From the IMG/VR virus record IMGVR_UViG_3300029266_002051, positions 1 through 21,033 of that record: DNA of 21,033 nt; one strand, 5' to 3'. Both the position numbers and the translations under genes were made by a program. The notes under the pieces were generated by a model. It ran no database searches. It saw nothing but the letters and a program-made list of their open reading frames with translations, and was not told where the DNA came from. Of this stretch, positions 1 to 5,902 are shown one piece after another (position 1 is the stretch's first letter; every line of letters starts with the position of its first letter). The stretch comes from a virus.

Positions 1-44
1 ACGGAAATCTGACGTTATATGAAACTGTGGTTTCTGTCATATAA
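1..44 (+). CDS. C-terminal end of an upstream gene (partial)
   Basis: In the frame starting at base 3 the sequence reads GNLTLYETVVSVI and then stops with TAA at 42-44. It looks like the alternating hydrophobic end of a real protein that begins left of the window. Nothing identifies its family. An ATG at 19 in another frame opens a 26-codon reading frame (MKLWFLSYN...) ending at 99, but it has no ribosome binding site. The call rests only on plausibility, so confidence is low. Confidence 0.25.
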   Translation, partial: GNLTLYETVVSVI

Positions 45-47
45 TGT
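12..47 (+). other. Stem-loop at the 3' end of the upstream gene
   Basis: Bases 12-20 (acgttatat) pair with 39-47 (atataatgt) with one G-T wobble. Inside this, 21-25 (gaaac) pair with 30-34 (gtttc) around a TGTG loop, leaving a four-base bulge at 35-38. No T-run follows on the plus strand, so a classic intrinsic terminator is not supported. It could stabilise or process the 3' end of the transcript that stops at 44. Confidence 0.35.
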
Positions 48-308
48 AAATAGAACCAATCGACTTGAACGCTGGGTGTCGGCAGATAGTTTAAATTAAA
101 TCCTCTAGGGACTCCGACAGAAATGCGCGGTTGAAGGTTCCGATTTGCTTCGTGCAAGAAAAAGGATAGGGCATCCCAAATATGATCAACAGCGATAAGT
201 AATACGATTGTATTACTACAATTAAAAAACCCGTCCTATTTGATACAATAGTATCACTTAGGGCATCACGAATAACTTGAGAAAAGTAAACAATACAAGG
301 AGATTGCA
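45..308. other. Non-coding stretch with several inverted repeats
   Basis: No convincing gene lies here on either strand. The long minus-strand frame across it has no ribosome binding site and an unlikely protein composition. Inverted repeats are visible: TGTCGG at 77-82 with CCGACA at 114-119, a perfect 8-bp hairpin at 198-217 (AGTAATAC, loop GATT, GTATTACT), and a perfect 6-bp palindrome at 241-256 (TGATAC, AATA, GTATCA). The last two share GATAC/GTAT-type half-sites and could be operators or leader structures for the gene at 309. No good -35/-10 pair was found. Confidence 0.3.
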
Positions 309-515
309 ATGCTTACATGTTTGATAGTTGCAGGATCATTATGGGTAGGTGATGAGAGTAGAATGTTTCCAACACAAGGGTCGTATTATTTCCATAGATT
401 CAAAGAAACCATAAAGGTATATGGTGCTGATGGTGCCAGATACGGTAGTTTCATTATTCCAAAAGAATTTGATGGGGAAACTATCATGACAGTTTTCAAG
501 AATTGTTCTAAATAG
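309..515 (+). CDS. Small orphan protein, 68 aa
   Basis: No family was recognised. The start is well supported: AAGGAG sits 7 nt before the ATG. The first 13 residues (MLTCLIVAGSLWV) are hydrophobic, but there is no typical basic start or clear cleavage site, so export is only a possibility. The rest is mixed, with aromatic residues (SYYFHRF) and a single late Cys. It stands alone between the non-coding stretch and the tRNA, and ends 6 nt before the tRNA, so both may share a transcript. Confidence 0.6.
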   Translation: MLTCLIVAGSLWVGDESRMFPTQGSYYFHRFKETIKVYGADGARYGSFIIPKEFDGETIMTVFKNCSK

Positions 516-521
516 AGTTTT

Positions 522-596
522 GCGAGAGTAGCTTAGTGGTAGAGCAAGACGCTCATAACGTCCAGGTCGTAGGTTCGATCCCTACCTCTCGCACCA
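522..596 (+). tRNA. tRNA with CAU anticodon (Met or lysidine-modified Ile), CCA encoded
   Basis: The cloverleaf can be read directly. The acceptor stem is GCGAGAG (522-528) with CTCTCGC (586-592), then A and the encoded CCA (594-596). The D-arm runs from GCTT to GAGC. The anticodon loop is CTCATAA, giving CAT at 554-556. The variable loop is AGGTC. The T-arm is GTAGG, TTCGATC, CCTAC. CAU could mean elongator Met or, if position 34 becomes lysidine, Ile reading AUA. The sequence does not decide this, although an AUA-reading tRNA would suit an AT-rich phage. The pair at the top of the anticodon stem is a mismatch (A-C). Confidence 0.93.
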
Positions 597-606
597 AATT
601 TATATA

Positions 607-614
607 TATAAATA
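607..614 (+). promoter_or_regulatory. T4-type late promoter box
   Basis: An exact TATAAATA lies 10 nt after the tRNA and 31 nt before the ATG at 646. It sits inside an alternating TA run (599-613), so chance is a concern. It matches the late box seen before other genes here, and a gp33-type coactivator is encoded at 13774. Confidence 0.45.
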
Positions 615-645
615 GCAGCATAGAAATCAATAAAGGATATTTCAA

Positions 646-1050
646 ATGGCAATCAAACCCCCCGCATGGGCGAAAGGTGCACATCCGACTACTAATGGTT
701 GGATGAAAGGTAGAGAACTTCTTGTAGCAAGAAAGATATCTCAAGCAGAAATTGATGAGTGGAATGGTATTGCACCAGCACCCAAAGCAGCACCAGCACC
801 CAAAGCAGCACCAACTGCGCCAGTAGTGGTAACTAAAACAAACGATCAAATGCTTTCAACTCCAGAGACAATTATTCCTATTGATATGTTTAATAATAAA
901 AGTCAGAAGCATGAAGAAGAAGTTTCTTCTGACATTGATAATATGTCAAAAAGAGAACTGGAAGTATTTGCACGAACTAAGGGCGTGGAACTAGACCGCC
1001 GCCATAGTAAAAAATCACTACTCAGTCTTGTAAAAGGTATTGTGGGATAG
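646..1050 (+). CDS. Ala-Pro-Lys linker protein with C-terminal SAP/HeH-like domain, 134 aa
   Basis: The N-terminal part (residues 1-43) has the pattern PPAWAKGAHPTTNGW...GRELL and was not matched to a known family. Residues 43-62 form a flexible linker of repeated APAPKA units encoded by an exact 18-bp tandem repeat. The C-terminal 35 residues (SKRELEVFARTKGVELDRR...) look like a small helix-extended-loop-helix or SAP-like nucleic-acid-binding domain, a resemblance by eye only. AAGGA lies about 9 nt before the start. The gene follows a late box at 607, so expression late in infection is possible. The same APAPKA linker occurs near the C-terminus of gp32 in this window. Confidence 0.7.
   Translation: MAIKPPAWAKGAHPTTNGWMKGRELLVARKISQAEIDEWNGIAPAPKAAPAPKAAPTAPVVVTKTNDQMLSTPETIIPIDMFNNKSQKHEEEVSSDIDNMSKRELEVFARTKGVELDRRHSKKSLLSLVKGIVG
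772..813 (+). repeat. 18-bp tandem repeat encoding APAPKA
   Basis: Two identical 18-bp units (772-789 and 790-807) are followed by a 6-bp partial third copy. The unit length is a multiple of three, so copy-number change would lengthen or shorten the linker without breaking the frame. Confidence 0.85.
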
Positions 1051-1054
1051 TCTT

Positions 1055-1324
1055 ATGGATGTTAAGGGACCAGCATTTTCACATAATTATGCAAGTCAAC
1101 CACTTGAATTGATTGTAAAAACGCAACAAGCAAAGGATTTTCATATGGATCAGGTAGATAAGCAGAGGCGATTTGTCGAGCAAACTGTATCTGATCCATA
1201 TAAAATGCTCAGACAATCTTATGAAGGTTCTCACGGCACATATGATGCTGGGGGTAAAAAGGTATCGAAACCAGTGTTTGAATCAAATGCTGACAATGTA
1301 AAAAGTGTGGATATTAAAGCATAA
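1055..1324 (+). CDS. Conserved-looking small phage protein, 89 aa
   Basis: No family was recognised. The ATG at 1055 was preferred to the in-frame TTG at 1040 because GGGATAG lies about 6-7 nt upstream of it, overlapping the previous stop. The protein is hydrophilic, with a Gln/Lys-rich middle (residues 20-45) and a Gly/Tyr-rich patch (YEGSHGTYDAGG). No signal peptide or membrane segment is visible. Its close position behind the linker protein suggests co-expression. Confidence 0.65.
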   Translation: MDVKGPAFSHNYASQPLELIVKTQQAKDFHMDQVDKQRRFVEQTVSDPYKMLRQSYEGSHGTYDAGGKKVSKPVFESNADNVKSVDIKA

Positions 1325-1343
1325 TATGCTGAAAGTTTAAAGT

Positions 1344-1580
1344 ATGGAAGAATCTAGGTTAATTTTAATAACAGATTTTATTGAACAAAAATTGAGAAAA
1401 GAAAAAGAGTTAGAATATTACTTGGACGAACTCAAAAAATTACAGATGAAAATTGGGTATCTGGAGCGTGAGGTTGGATTGACTAACCAGATTATTGATA
1501 TGATTAAGACTGAGCAAGTCTACGATATTAAAGAAAAAATGATTTCCAACACCAATGTTAAAACTATATCAAAGGACTGA
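1344..1580 (+). CDS. Small coiled-coil protein, 78 aa
   Basis: Residues 12-60 are rich in Glu, Lys and Leu with heptad-like spacing (EKELEYYLDELKKLQ...), suggesting an alpha-helical coiled coil. The ribosome binding site is weak (AAAG only). No enzyme motif is seen. Its stop lies just before the ATG of the next gene (1585), within the same operon-like run. Function unknown. Confidence 0.6.
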   Translation: MEESRLILITDFIEQKLRKEKELEYYLDELKKLQMKIGYLEREVGLTNQIIDMIKTEQVYDIKEKMISNTNVKTISKD

Positions 1581-1584
1581 AAAT

Positions 1585-1779
1585 ATGCCGATAGAATCTT
1601 TACCCTTAGATGGACCACTTAAAATGGCAAGTGAGGAAAATACTGATAAAACCCTACGGCAAGAATTGGTTACATATATGAAACGTGATGGTTTTATTAT
1701 CAGGCATACTGTAGTTCGAGTATTTACAAATAATGACTACATTGACCATAAAACCAGTATGGTTCTTGATCCAGAATAA
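1585..1779 (+). CDS. Small phage protein, 64 aa
   Basis: Start chosen at the ATG at 1585, which has AAAGGA about 9 nt upstream. An in-frame ATG at 1555 lies inside the previous gene and has no such site. The sequence starts MPIESLPLDGPLK and ends with a basic/aromatic segment (DGFIIRHTVVRVF) that resembles a single beta-hairpin. No family assigned. Confidence 0.6.
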   Translation: MPIESLPLDGPLKMASEENTDKTLRQELVTYMKRDGFIIRHTVVRVFTNNDYIDHKTSMVLDPE

Positions 1780-1802
1780 ATTATAAAAACAGGAGAGTAG
1801 CA

Positions 1803-2012
1803 ATGCGTGAACTATTATTAAAAGCGTTCAAGAGTCATACTCAAGGACACATTGATAAGCACCTAGCAAATGTAGAAGTATACCTGCATAACGCAGCAGG
1901 TGTAGGGGAACATCCAGATATCATTGAAGCAATGGAAATGGAGATGAATGAAGTTGCAAAATATCATGATATGATGGAAATGACTGAGAAATACTTTGCT
2001 CCAATCGAATAA
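1803..2012 (+). CDS. Conserved small helical phage protein, 69 aa
   Basis: Strong start: AGGAG lies 7 nt before the ATG. The pattern MRELLLKAFKSH...GHIDKHLANVEVYLHN...GEHPDIIEAMEMEM resembles a small helical protein that recurs in marine T4-like phages and has no known function (recalled, not searched). It is His- and Met-rich towards the end. The next gene overlaps its 3' end. Confidence 0.7.
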   Translation: MRELLLKAFKSHTQGHIDKHLANVEVYLHNAAGVGEHPDIIEAMEMEMNEVAKYHDMMEMTEKYFAPIE

Positions 2013-2658
2013 AGATATTATTAAAAATGGAATTAATAATTGTTGGGTGTCACCTATATTAAAAACTTCAATAACCAAAGATGAGTGTAGTCAATTATTT
2101 ACCGATATCATGATTGCCCACAGCGTTGATTCTAAAAGTGGAGATAAAAAAAGAAAAGAATTTAAAGGGTTATGTGATAAATCTGATAAAAATATGCATA
2201 TTGGAAAAATTGATATAAAGGAAGATTTGTTACTTAGAACTTGTGCTGATAGATTTTTTGGAGAATACTTTGATAAAGTATTAAATTTAAAGTTAAAAGA
2301 TTTTGATTATAGATATTCATCCGCTTTTAATATTAATCGCGGTAATGGGTCGATGCCAATTCATCAACATCAAGAGGTTGATTTTATTTCAGTTGTTTAT
2401 TTATATGCAGAGGCAGACGATGGACAAATAGTTCTACATGATCCAAGATGGGCAATAGCATCTAAAGGTTATAAAACTGAATTTTTAGATCATTATGGTG
2501 CTATAGAATTCACACCAAAAACTGGAGATGTTCTTGTGATGCCAGCGTACATTTACCACTCAGTTAAACAAAGTTTAGCACCGCTGAGAGTTTCTATGCC
2601 TATAGACTTAATTATTAATTCAAATGATGAGGAAATACAAAATGAAATATGTTATTGA
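1996..2658 (+). CDS. 2-oxoglutarate/Fe(II)-dependent oxygenase family protein, about 220 aa
   Basis: The C-terminal half has the pattern of the phage-rich 2OG-FeII_Oxy_5 type family: PIHQHQEVDFISVVYLY with H125 and E127 as likely iron ligands, a strand reading IVLHDPRW, then GDVLVMPAYIYHSV with distal H188, and R198 as a candidate 2-oxoglutarate anchor. Such enzymes oxidise protein, nucleotide or small-molecule substrates; the target here is unknown. The start is uncertain: a TTG at 1996 overlaps the previous gene by 17 nt, and a downstream GTG is possible. Its 3' end overlaps the HAD gene by 17 nt, so the two are probably translated together. Confidence 0.75.
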   Translation: MLQSNKDIIKNGINNCWVSPILKTSITKDECSQLFTDIMIAHSVDSKSGDKKRKEFKGLCDKSDKNMHIGKIDIKEDLLLRTCADRFFGEYFDKVLNLKLKDFDYRYSSAFNINRGNGSMPIHQHQEVDFISVVYLYAEADDGQIVLHDPRWAIASKGYKTEFLDHYGAIEFTPKTGDVLVMPAYIYHSVKQSLAPLRVSMPIDLIINSNDEEIQNEICY

Positions 2659-2974
2659 TATTGATGGAACGATTTGTAATGAGGTAATGAATACAGATGG
2701 TACTAAAAATTATGCACTACATGAACCTATGCCAGACCGTATTGCCAAAGTAAACGCACTATATGATGCTGGTCATACAATTAAATATATGACCGCAAGA
2801 GGTGCTGTAAGTAAAGTTGATTATTATGATTTGACTTCAGTTCAACTTAAAAAATGGGGTGCCAATTATCATGAGTTAAGTGTTGGCGAAAAAGAGCATT
2901 ACGATGTTTGGATTGATGATAAAGCGTTTTGGTCTGAAAACTTCTTTAGAAACACTGGCGAGACATACGAGTGA
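2642..2974 (+). CDS. HAD-superfamily phosphatase, 110 aa
   Basis: The N-terminus reads MKYVIDIDGTIC, the HAD motif DxDGT with nucleophile D6 and acid D8. The motif II threonine is in MTARG (T51). A Lys near 84 (motif III candidate) and the acidic pair IDD (92-93) complete the fold. At 110 aa it is a minimal HAD without a cap, like small phage-encoded HAD phosphatases acting on nucleotides, sugars or polynucleotide ends. The start has GAGGAAA about 7 nt upstream. It overlaps the oxygenase gene, which suggests a shared pathway. Confidence 0.82.
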   Translation: MKYVIDIDGTICNEVMNTDGTKNYALHEPMPDRIAKVNALYDAGHTIKYMTARGAVSKVDYYDLTSVQLKKWGANYHELSVGEKEHYDVWIDDKAFWSENFFRNTGETYE

Positions 2975-3012
2975 CATAACGTAACATACCATAATGAAAT
3001 AGATATATTTGG

Positions 3013-3020
3013 TATAAATA
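3013..3020 (+). promoter_or_regulatory. T4-type late promoter box
   Basis: An exact TATAAATA lies in the 72-nt gap after the HAD gene and 27 nt upstream of the ATG at 3047. The position is right for a short leader containing the GGGG ribosome binding site. It probably serves the genes from 3047 to 4440. Confidence 0.55.
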
Positions 3021-3046
3021 TTACTATATGCATGGGGTTTTAAATT

Positions 3047-3202
3047 ATGATTTTAACAGACCAAACAGAAGCAGAAAGATATCGCAAAATTCTCCTAGCA
3101 CAGGCATCTCAAATCGAGATACTGAAACAACAACTCCAGCAAGAAACTACAGAAAAATATAGTTACATTAAAAGAATTGCTGAGTTACTAGAAACGGAGT
3201 AA
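3047..3202 (+). CDS. Small coiled-coil protein, 51 aa
   Basis: An ATG at 3047 with GGGG 10 nt upstream opens a 51-codon frame ending TAA at 3200-3202. The product (MILTDQTEAERYRKILL...) is almost wholly helical with Leu/Ile heptads and many Gln/Glu, typical of a short coiled coil. No family recognised. It is first after a late promoter box and sits 7 nt before the secreted protein gene. Confidence 0.6.
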   Translation: MILTDQTEAERYRKILLAQASQIEILKQQLQQETTEKYSYIKRIAELLETE

Positions 3203-3209
3203 TAAAACT

Positions 3210-3623
3210 ATGAAGAAATTTGTGACTTTCTTAGGGTTTAGTGTTTTATCTTTTTTTATGATTACTTATACCAGTGTTGCACAAGAATCAAACGATAAAA
3301 TCCCTAATCCTCTTGTGCGCCCTATGCCTGAACCTGACACTTCTACTCAAACTGCTGTTGCTATACGAAGCATTTGTGACCAACCCCAAAAAATATTATC
3401 AGTAATTGAGGGGTATGATGAAATAAAATTATTCGATGCTTTTGGTATGACCTTTGTAGTCCCGCCAAATATGCCGCCCAGATATGCCAGACAATTAAAT
3501 GGTATTGCTTCAATGTATGTCAACTCTAATACTGGGACATATTCTATTATTTTTTCTGGTGAAGGTTTTTCATGTTTAATCCTCAACGGTAATAAATTTA
3601 CTCCAGGAGGAATGGATCAATGA
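3210..3623 (+). CDS. Exported protein with signal peptide, 137 aa
   Basis: Residues 1-24 form a clear Sec signal peptide: a basic start MKK, a hydrophobic core and an AQ cleavage site (SVAQ|E). The mature part has two cysteines far apart (CDQPQK, near residue 56, and SCLIL, near residue 121) that could form a disulfide in the periplasm. GGAG lies about 10 nt upstream. The protein resembles small exported proteins of marine myoviruses of unknown role (recalled). Its stop overlaps the next start as ATGA. The next product also has two cysteines, so the two may work together at the envelope or on the virion. Confidence 0.75.
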   Translation: MKKFVTFLGFSVLSFFMITYTSVAQESNDKIPNPLVRPMPEPDTSTQTAVAIRSICDQPQKILSVIEGYDEIKLFDAFGMTFVVPPNMPPRYARQLNGIASMYVNSNTGTYSIIFSGEGFSCLILNGNKFTPGGMDQ

Positions 3624-3934
3624 CCTATTCGGCATGGATACTTTACTCATTGTTTAGTCTAAATGTTGATGGTCAAGCATATGTTGTTCAAGGACATATG
3701 TTCAAAACTTCTCAAGAATGTGTTACATATGGAAAAACTTATATAAAACGACTTGGTGAAACGATGACTAACGATCTAACCAATAGGTATGGTTCTGGGA
3801 ATTACATTCCACTAGAAATAGGTTGTGTTCCAAAAAACTCTGAGGGTGTCGATGATCCATCTAAGCGTATACCCCTTGTCAGGATGCCAAGGGAAATGTA
3901 TCCGAAGATAGAAGATCAAGGTGTTATGTTATAA
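3620..3934 (+). CDS. Small two-cysteine protein coupled to the exported protein, 104 aa
   Basis: Starts inside the previous stop (ATGA) with GGAGGA about 5 nt upstream, so it is translationally coupled. Two cysteines (SQECVTYGK and EIGCVPKN) and a short hydrophobic N-terminus (YSAWILYSLFSL) give it the look of a small envelope or virion-associated protein, but no full signal peptide is obvious. The C-terminal third is Pro/Arg/Met-rich. No family recognised. Confidence 0.65.
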   Translation: MTYSAWILYSLFSLNVDGQAYVVQGHMFKTSQECVTYGKTYIKRLGETMTNDLTNRYGSGNYIPLEIGCVPKNSEGVDDPSKRIPLVRMPREMYPKIEDQGVML

Positions 3935-3935
3935 A

Positions 3936-4184
3936 ATGTTGTATGGCATGATTATTTCTTGGATTAATTTTATAAAAAGAAATATTCTTCGCCCTAAAAC
4001 TAATCCTAAATTTTTAAGGGAATTGTCAGATATGTACCATAAAGAAAGAACTGACAATTTTAGAGAGAACCTAAGAACTATGCTAGAAAGAGATAGAGAA
4101 ATCGAACATATAATTAAAAACCAACAGCAAGAATCTTATCACAATTATATTGCGCGAAGATTAAAGGAAACTGAAAATGAGTGA
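3936..4184 (+). CDS. Small protein with hydrophobic N-terminus and charged helix, 82 aa
   Basis: The first 18 residues (MLYGMIISWINFIKRNIL) are hydrophobic and could be a single membrane anchor. The rest is a strongly charged helix (RELSDMYHKERTD...) ending KETENE. The start was taken as the ATG at 3936, just past the previous stop; a GTG at 3921 or an ATG at 3948 are alternatives. The 3' end overlaps the next gene by 8 nt. A membrane role for this small protein is inference only. Confidence 0.55.
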   Translation: MLYGMIISWINFIKRNILRPKTNPKFLRELSDMYHKERTDNFRENLRTMLERDREIEHIIKNQQQESYHNYIARRLKETENE

Positions 4185-4440
4185 TGATATTTTTGACTTT
4201 GGATTTACAGCAGTTACTGAAGATGAGTTAGAGACAGTACAAGAACTCACTCAAAAATCCACATCAAGTGCTGAAAACCTAGATGCAGTTCAAGATAAAA
4301 TTGACCAACTGTATAATGCCATAATCCCATTACTTAATAATCTGAAGAAGAATCCAGAAAAAGATTATATCCATTGGCCAGACAGACTCAACAAAGTAGA
4401 ACAGTTTGATGATATGTTGACAAAGATTTACAAGTCATAG
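4177..4440 (+). CDS. Conserved T4-like phage protein, 87 aa
   Basis: Begins MSDDIFDFGFTAV and contains LYNAIIPLLNNLKKNPEKDYIHWP...VEQFDDML. This combination resembles a small acidic helical protein found widely in T4-like marine phages (recalled, not searched); its function is unknown. The start overlaps the preceding gene by 8 nt and is preceded by GGAAA. Helical content and small size suggest a protein-protein adaptor. Confidence 0.75.
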   Translation: MSDDIFDFGFTAVTEDELETVQELTQKSTSSAENLDAVQDKIDQLYNAIIPLLNNLKKNPEKDYIHWPDRLNKVEQFDDMLTKIYKS

Positions 4441-4442
4441 GT

Positions 4443-4471
4443 TTGCTAAATTCTTTTGTTATAAATACAAT
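4443..4471 (+). promoter_or_regulatory. Overlapping sigma70-like promoter and T4 late box before the internal-protein gene
   Basis: TTGCTA (4443-4448), a 17-bp gap and TACAAT (4466-4471) fit a moderate sigma70 promoter. An exact late box TATAAATA occupies 4460-4467 and overlaps the -10. The late reading fits better with the downstream product, which appears to be packaged in the capsid. Either or both could be used. Confidence 0.5.
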
Positions 4472-4504
4472 ATAACAACCATTGTCAGATAGGAAGAAAT
4501 CCAA

Positions 4505-5113
4505 ATGAAAAAATTTAATACTTTTATTGCAGAAAGATTTGTGAACGCTCTTCCAAATGATACTGAACTCAAGAGAAAATGGGTTGATGATGTTTGGGAC
4601 TTGTTGCAAAAGTCTTACGCTGAAATTGGTGGTATTAAAGGTAATGGTTTTCAAGACAAAGAAGCAATGATTGCTAAAATTCCCATGTGGAAAATGGCGG
4701 TAAAAGATGGTAAGTTACTTGCTGTAATTCTTTATAAAGACAAAGGTGGTAGAAAATCGGTTGCTATGGGTGCAGAAGGCACCGATCAGGCAAAGGCAAT
4801 TGTCTCGAATATGTTCCAGCAAGAAGTCAAAAGAGCATATGGAGAGAAAAGTAAAAAGGCACTTGGCGCAATGATGAAATCAATGCCTTGGGATGTGATT
4901 CAACCTTTTCTTATGACGCCAGAGCAAGTAAAGAGAACATCTGGTGATGATGTTCAACCTGTAGCAAAAATGAAAACTAGTGATTTACCTAAAGATGCTC
5001 AGTTTACACTTGATAAGTATCCTATGCTAAAACCTTACGGATATCTTCGCGCCCTTGGCGATGAAATGATTTTCAAAGTTTCTTTAGGATCACCTGGTAA
5101 AAAAATCAAATAG
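4505..5113 (+). CDS. Putative capsid-targeted internal (injected) protein, 202 aa
   Basis: The N-terminus MKKFNTFIAE|R closely resembles the capsid-targeting peptide of T4 internal proteins (MKTYQEFIAE|A), which the gp21 prohead protease cuts after a (I/L)xE motif. I8-A9-E10 fits that rule. By that analogy the protein would be packed in the head and injected with the DNA. The body (residues 20-115) has a helix-strand pattern (WVDDVWDLLQKSY, MAVKDGKLLAVILYKDKGGRKSVAMG) that recalls a GNAT-like fold, though no acetyl-CoA motif is certain. The C-terminus (AQFTLDKYPML...) is separate and basic. AGGAAG lies about 9 nt upstream, and a late box precedes the gene. Confidence 0.6.
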   Translation: MKKFNTFIAERFVNALPNDTELKRKWVDDVWDLLQKSYAEIGGIKGNGFQDKEAMIAKIPMWKMAVKDGKLLAVILYKDKGGRKSVAMGAEGTDQAKAIVSNMFQQEVKRAYGEKSKKALGAMMKSMPWDVIQPFLMTPEQVKRTSGDDVQPVAKMKTSDLPKDAQFTLDKYPMLKPYGYLRALGDEMIFKVSLGSPGKKIK

Positions 5114-5122
5114 AAAAACCCC

Positions 5123-5151
5123 TTGACAGGGTAATCATATAACCCTATTCT
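5123..5151 (+). promoter_or_regulatory. Sigma70 promoter, upstream of a tandem pair
   Basis: TTGACA (5123-5128), exactly 17 bp, TATTCT (5146-5151). The spacer is flanked by an inverted repeat AGGGT...ACCCT (5128-5146), a good place for a repressor to bind. It is 107 nt before the hydrolase ATG and is followed by a second promoter. Confidence 0.7.
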
Positions 5152-5201
5152 GTACTTGAAGGTAGAATCATTAGTTACTGAAACGAAATTAGTATCAGTA
5201 G

Positions 5202-5230
5202 TTGACAGTCTCTAATTTTTATACTAGATT
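5202..5230 (+). promoter_or_regulatory. Sigma70 promoter with adjacent inverted repeat
   Basis: TTGACA (5202-5207), exactly 17 bp, TAGATT (5225-5230). A 6-bp inverted repeat, TACTGA (5176-5181) and TCAGTA (5195-5200), ends one base before the -35 and could bind a regulator. Bases from 5225 on are a degenerate copy of the leader repeated at 5863 and 6565. It drives the hydrolase at 5258. Confidence 0.75.
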
Positions 5231-5257
5231 GTAGAAGTAACGAATCAGAGAGAGATT

Positions 5258-5836
5258 ATGAATATATTATATATCCACGGTTGGGGCAGCAAGTTTGACT
5301 CTTCCAACGATAAAGTGACGTTGTTGTCAAACTGCGGTGAAGTTTTTGGGGTCAATGTTGACTATACCAAAACCTTTGAGCAAATCAAAGAAACAGTCTA
5401 TAACGCAATGGTTGCAAATAAGATTGATTTAATCGTTGGCACCTCTATGGGTGGTTACATGGCACATAAGATGGGTACTGAATGTTCTGTTCCCTATGTT
5501 ATGATCAATCCTGCCACTGATCCTGCAACAACTCTTCAAAAGTATCTTGGTAGTGGTGTTGATTATTATAATCAAAAATACACTCTTCATGAGGATACAT
5601 TGACCTCTTTCCCACCTATGTCAGATTCAGAAAATGTTCCAGCATTACTGCTGTTAGATATGGATGATGATGTTTGTGACGCAAACAATACAAATCAAAT
5701 CTTTAAGACTAGCAAATGCGTTACCACCAATACTTGGACTAATGGTTCCCATAGGTTTGATCACATGGAAGAATCTATCCCTCTGATCAATGCATTTGAG
5801 GGTAAAAATCTTTCATATGGATTTGGTGCTAATTAG
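5258..5836 (+). CDS. Alpha/beta-hydrolase, YqiA/UPF0227-like esterase, 192 aa
   Basis: The N-terminus MNILYIHGWGS carries the oxyanion HG motif. The nucleophile elbow is GTSMGGY with S63. A likely acid is in LLLDMDDDV (D135-D138), and the catalytic His lies in GSHRFDH (165 or 169). Length and order match the small YqiA-type esterases, which hydrolyse short acyl esters. In phages its substrate is unknown; host lipid or surface ester modification are options. The start has GAGAG about 7 nt upstream. It is driven by two tandem promoters and is followed by its neighbour's own promoter, so it is a one-gene unit. Confidence 0.8.
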   Translation: MNILYIHGWGSKFDSSNDKVTLLSNCGEVFGVNVDYTKTFEQIKETVYNAMVANKIDLIVGTSMGGYMAHKMGTECSVPYVMINPATDPATTLQKYLGSGVDYYNQKYTLHEDTLTSFPPMSDSENVPALLLLDMDDDVCDANNTNQIFKTSKCVTTNTWTNGSHRFDHMEESIPLINAFEGKNLSYGFGAN

Positions 5837-5840
5837 TGTA

Positions 5841-5869
5841 TTGACACCATTCAGAAGTTACGTTAGATT
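5841..5869 (+). promoter_or_regulatory. Sigma70 promoter before the metallopeptidase
   Basis: TTGACA (5841-5846), exactly 17 bp, TAGATT (5864-5869). It starts 4 nt after the hydrolase stop. From 5863 to 5888 the sequence is identical to 6565-6590, covering the -10 and the first transcribed bases. Confidence 0.8.
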
Positions 5870-5902
5870 ATAAGAGTAAAGAGAATCACTTATGAGGTTA
5901 CA

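Noticed and set aside
91-309. Minus-strand frame of 72 codons in the left non-coding stretch
   Set aside because: No ribosome binding site, no neighbours in the same direction, and its coding sense conflicts with the hairpins seen there.
772-813. Possible CRISPR-like or integration repeat
   Set aside because: The two units are directly adjacent, lack spacers and code for a protein linker in frame.
553-849. Minus-strand frame of 98 codons with many Cys and Trp
   Set aside because: It covers the tRNA and the Ala-Pro-Lys repeat of the plus-strand gene; its Cys/Trp runs come from the antisense of those repeats.
2399-2406. Minus-strand TATAAATA inside the oxygenase gene
   Set aside because: No minus-strand gene lies downstream of it; chance occurrence.
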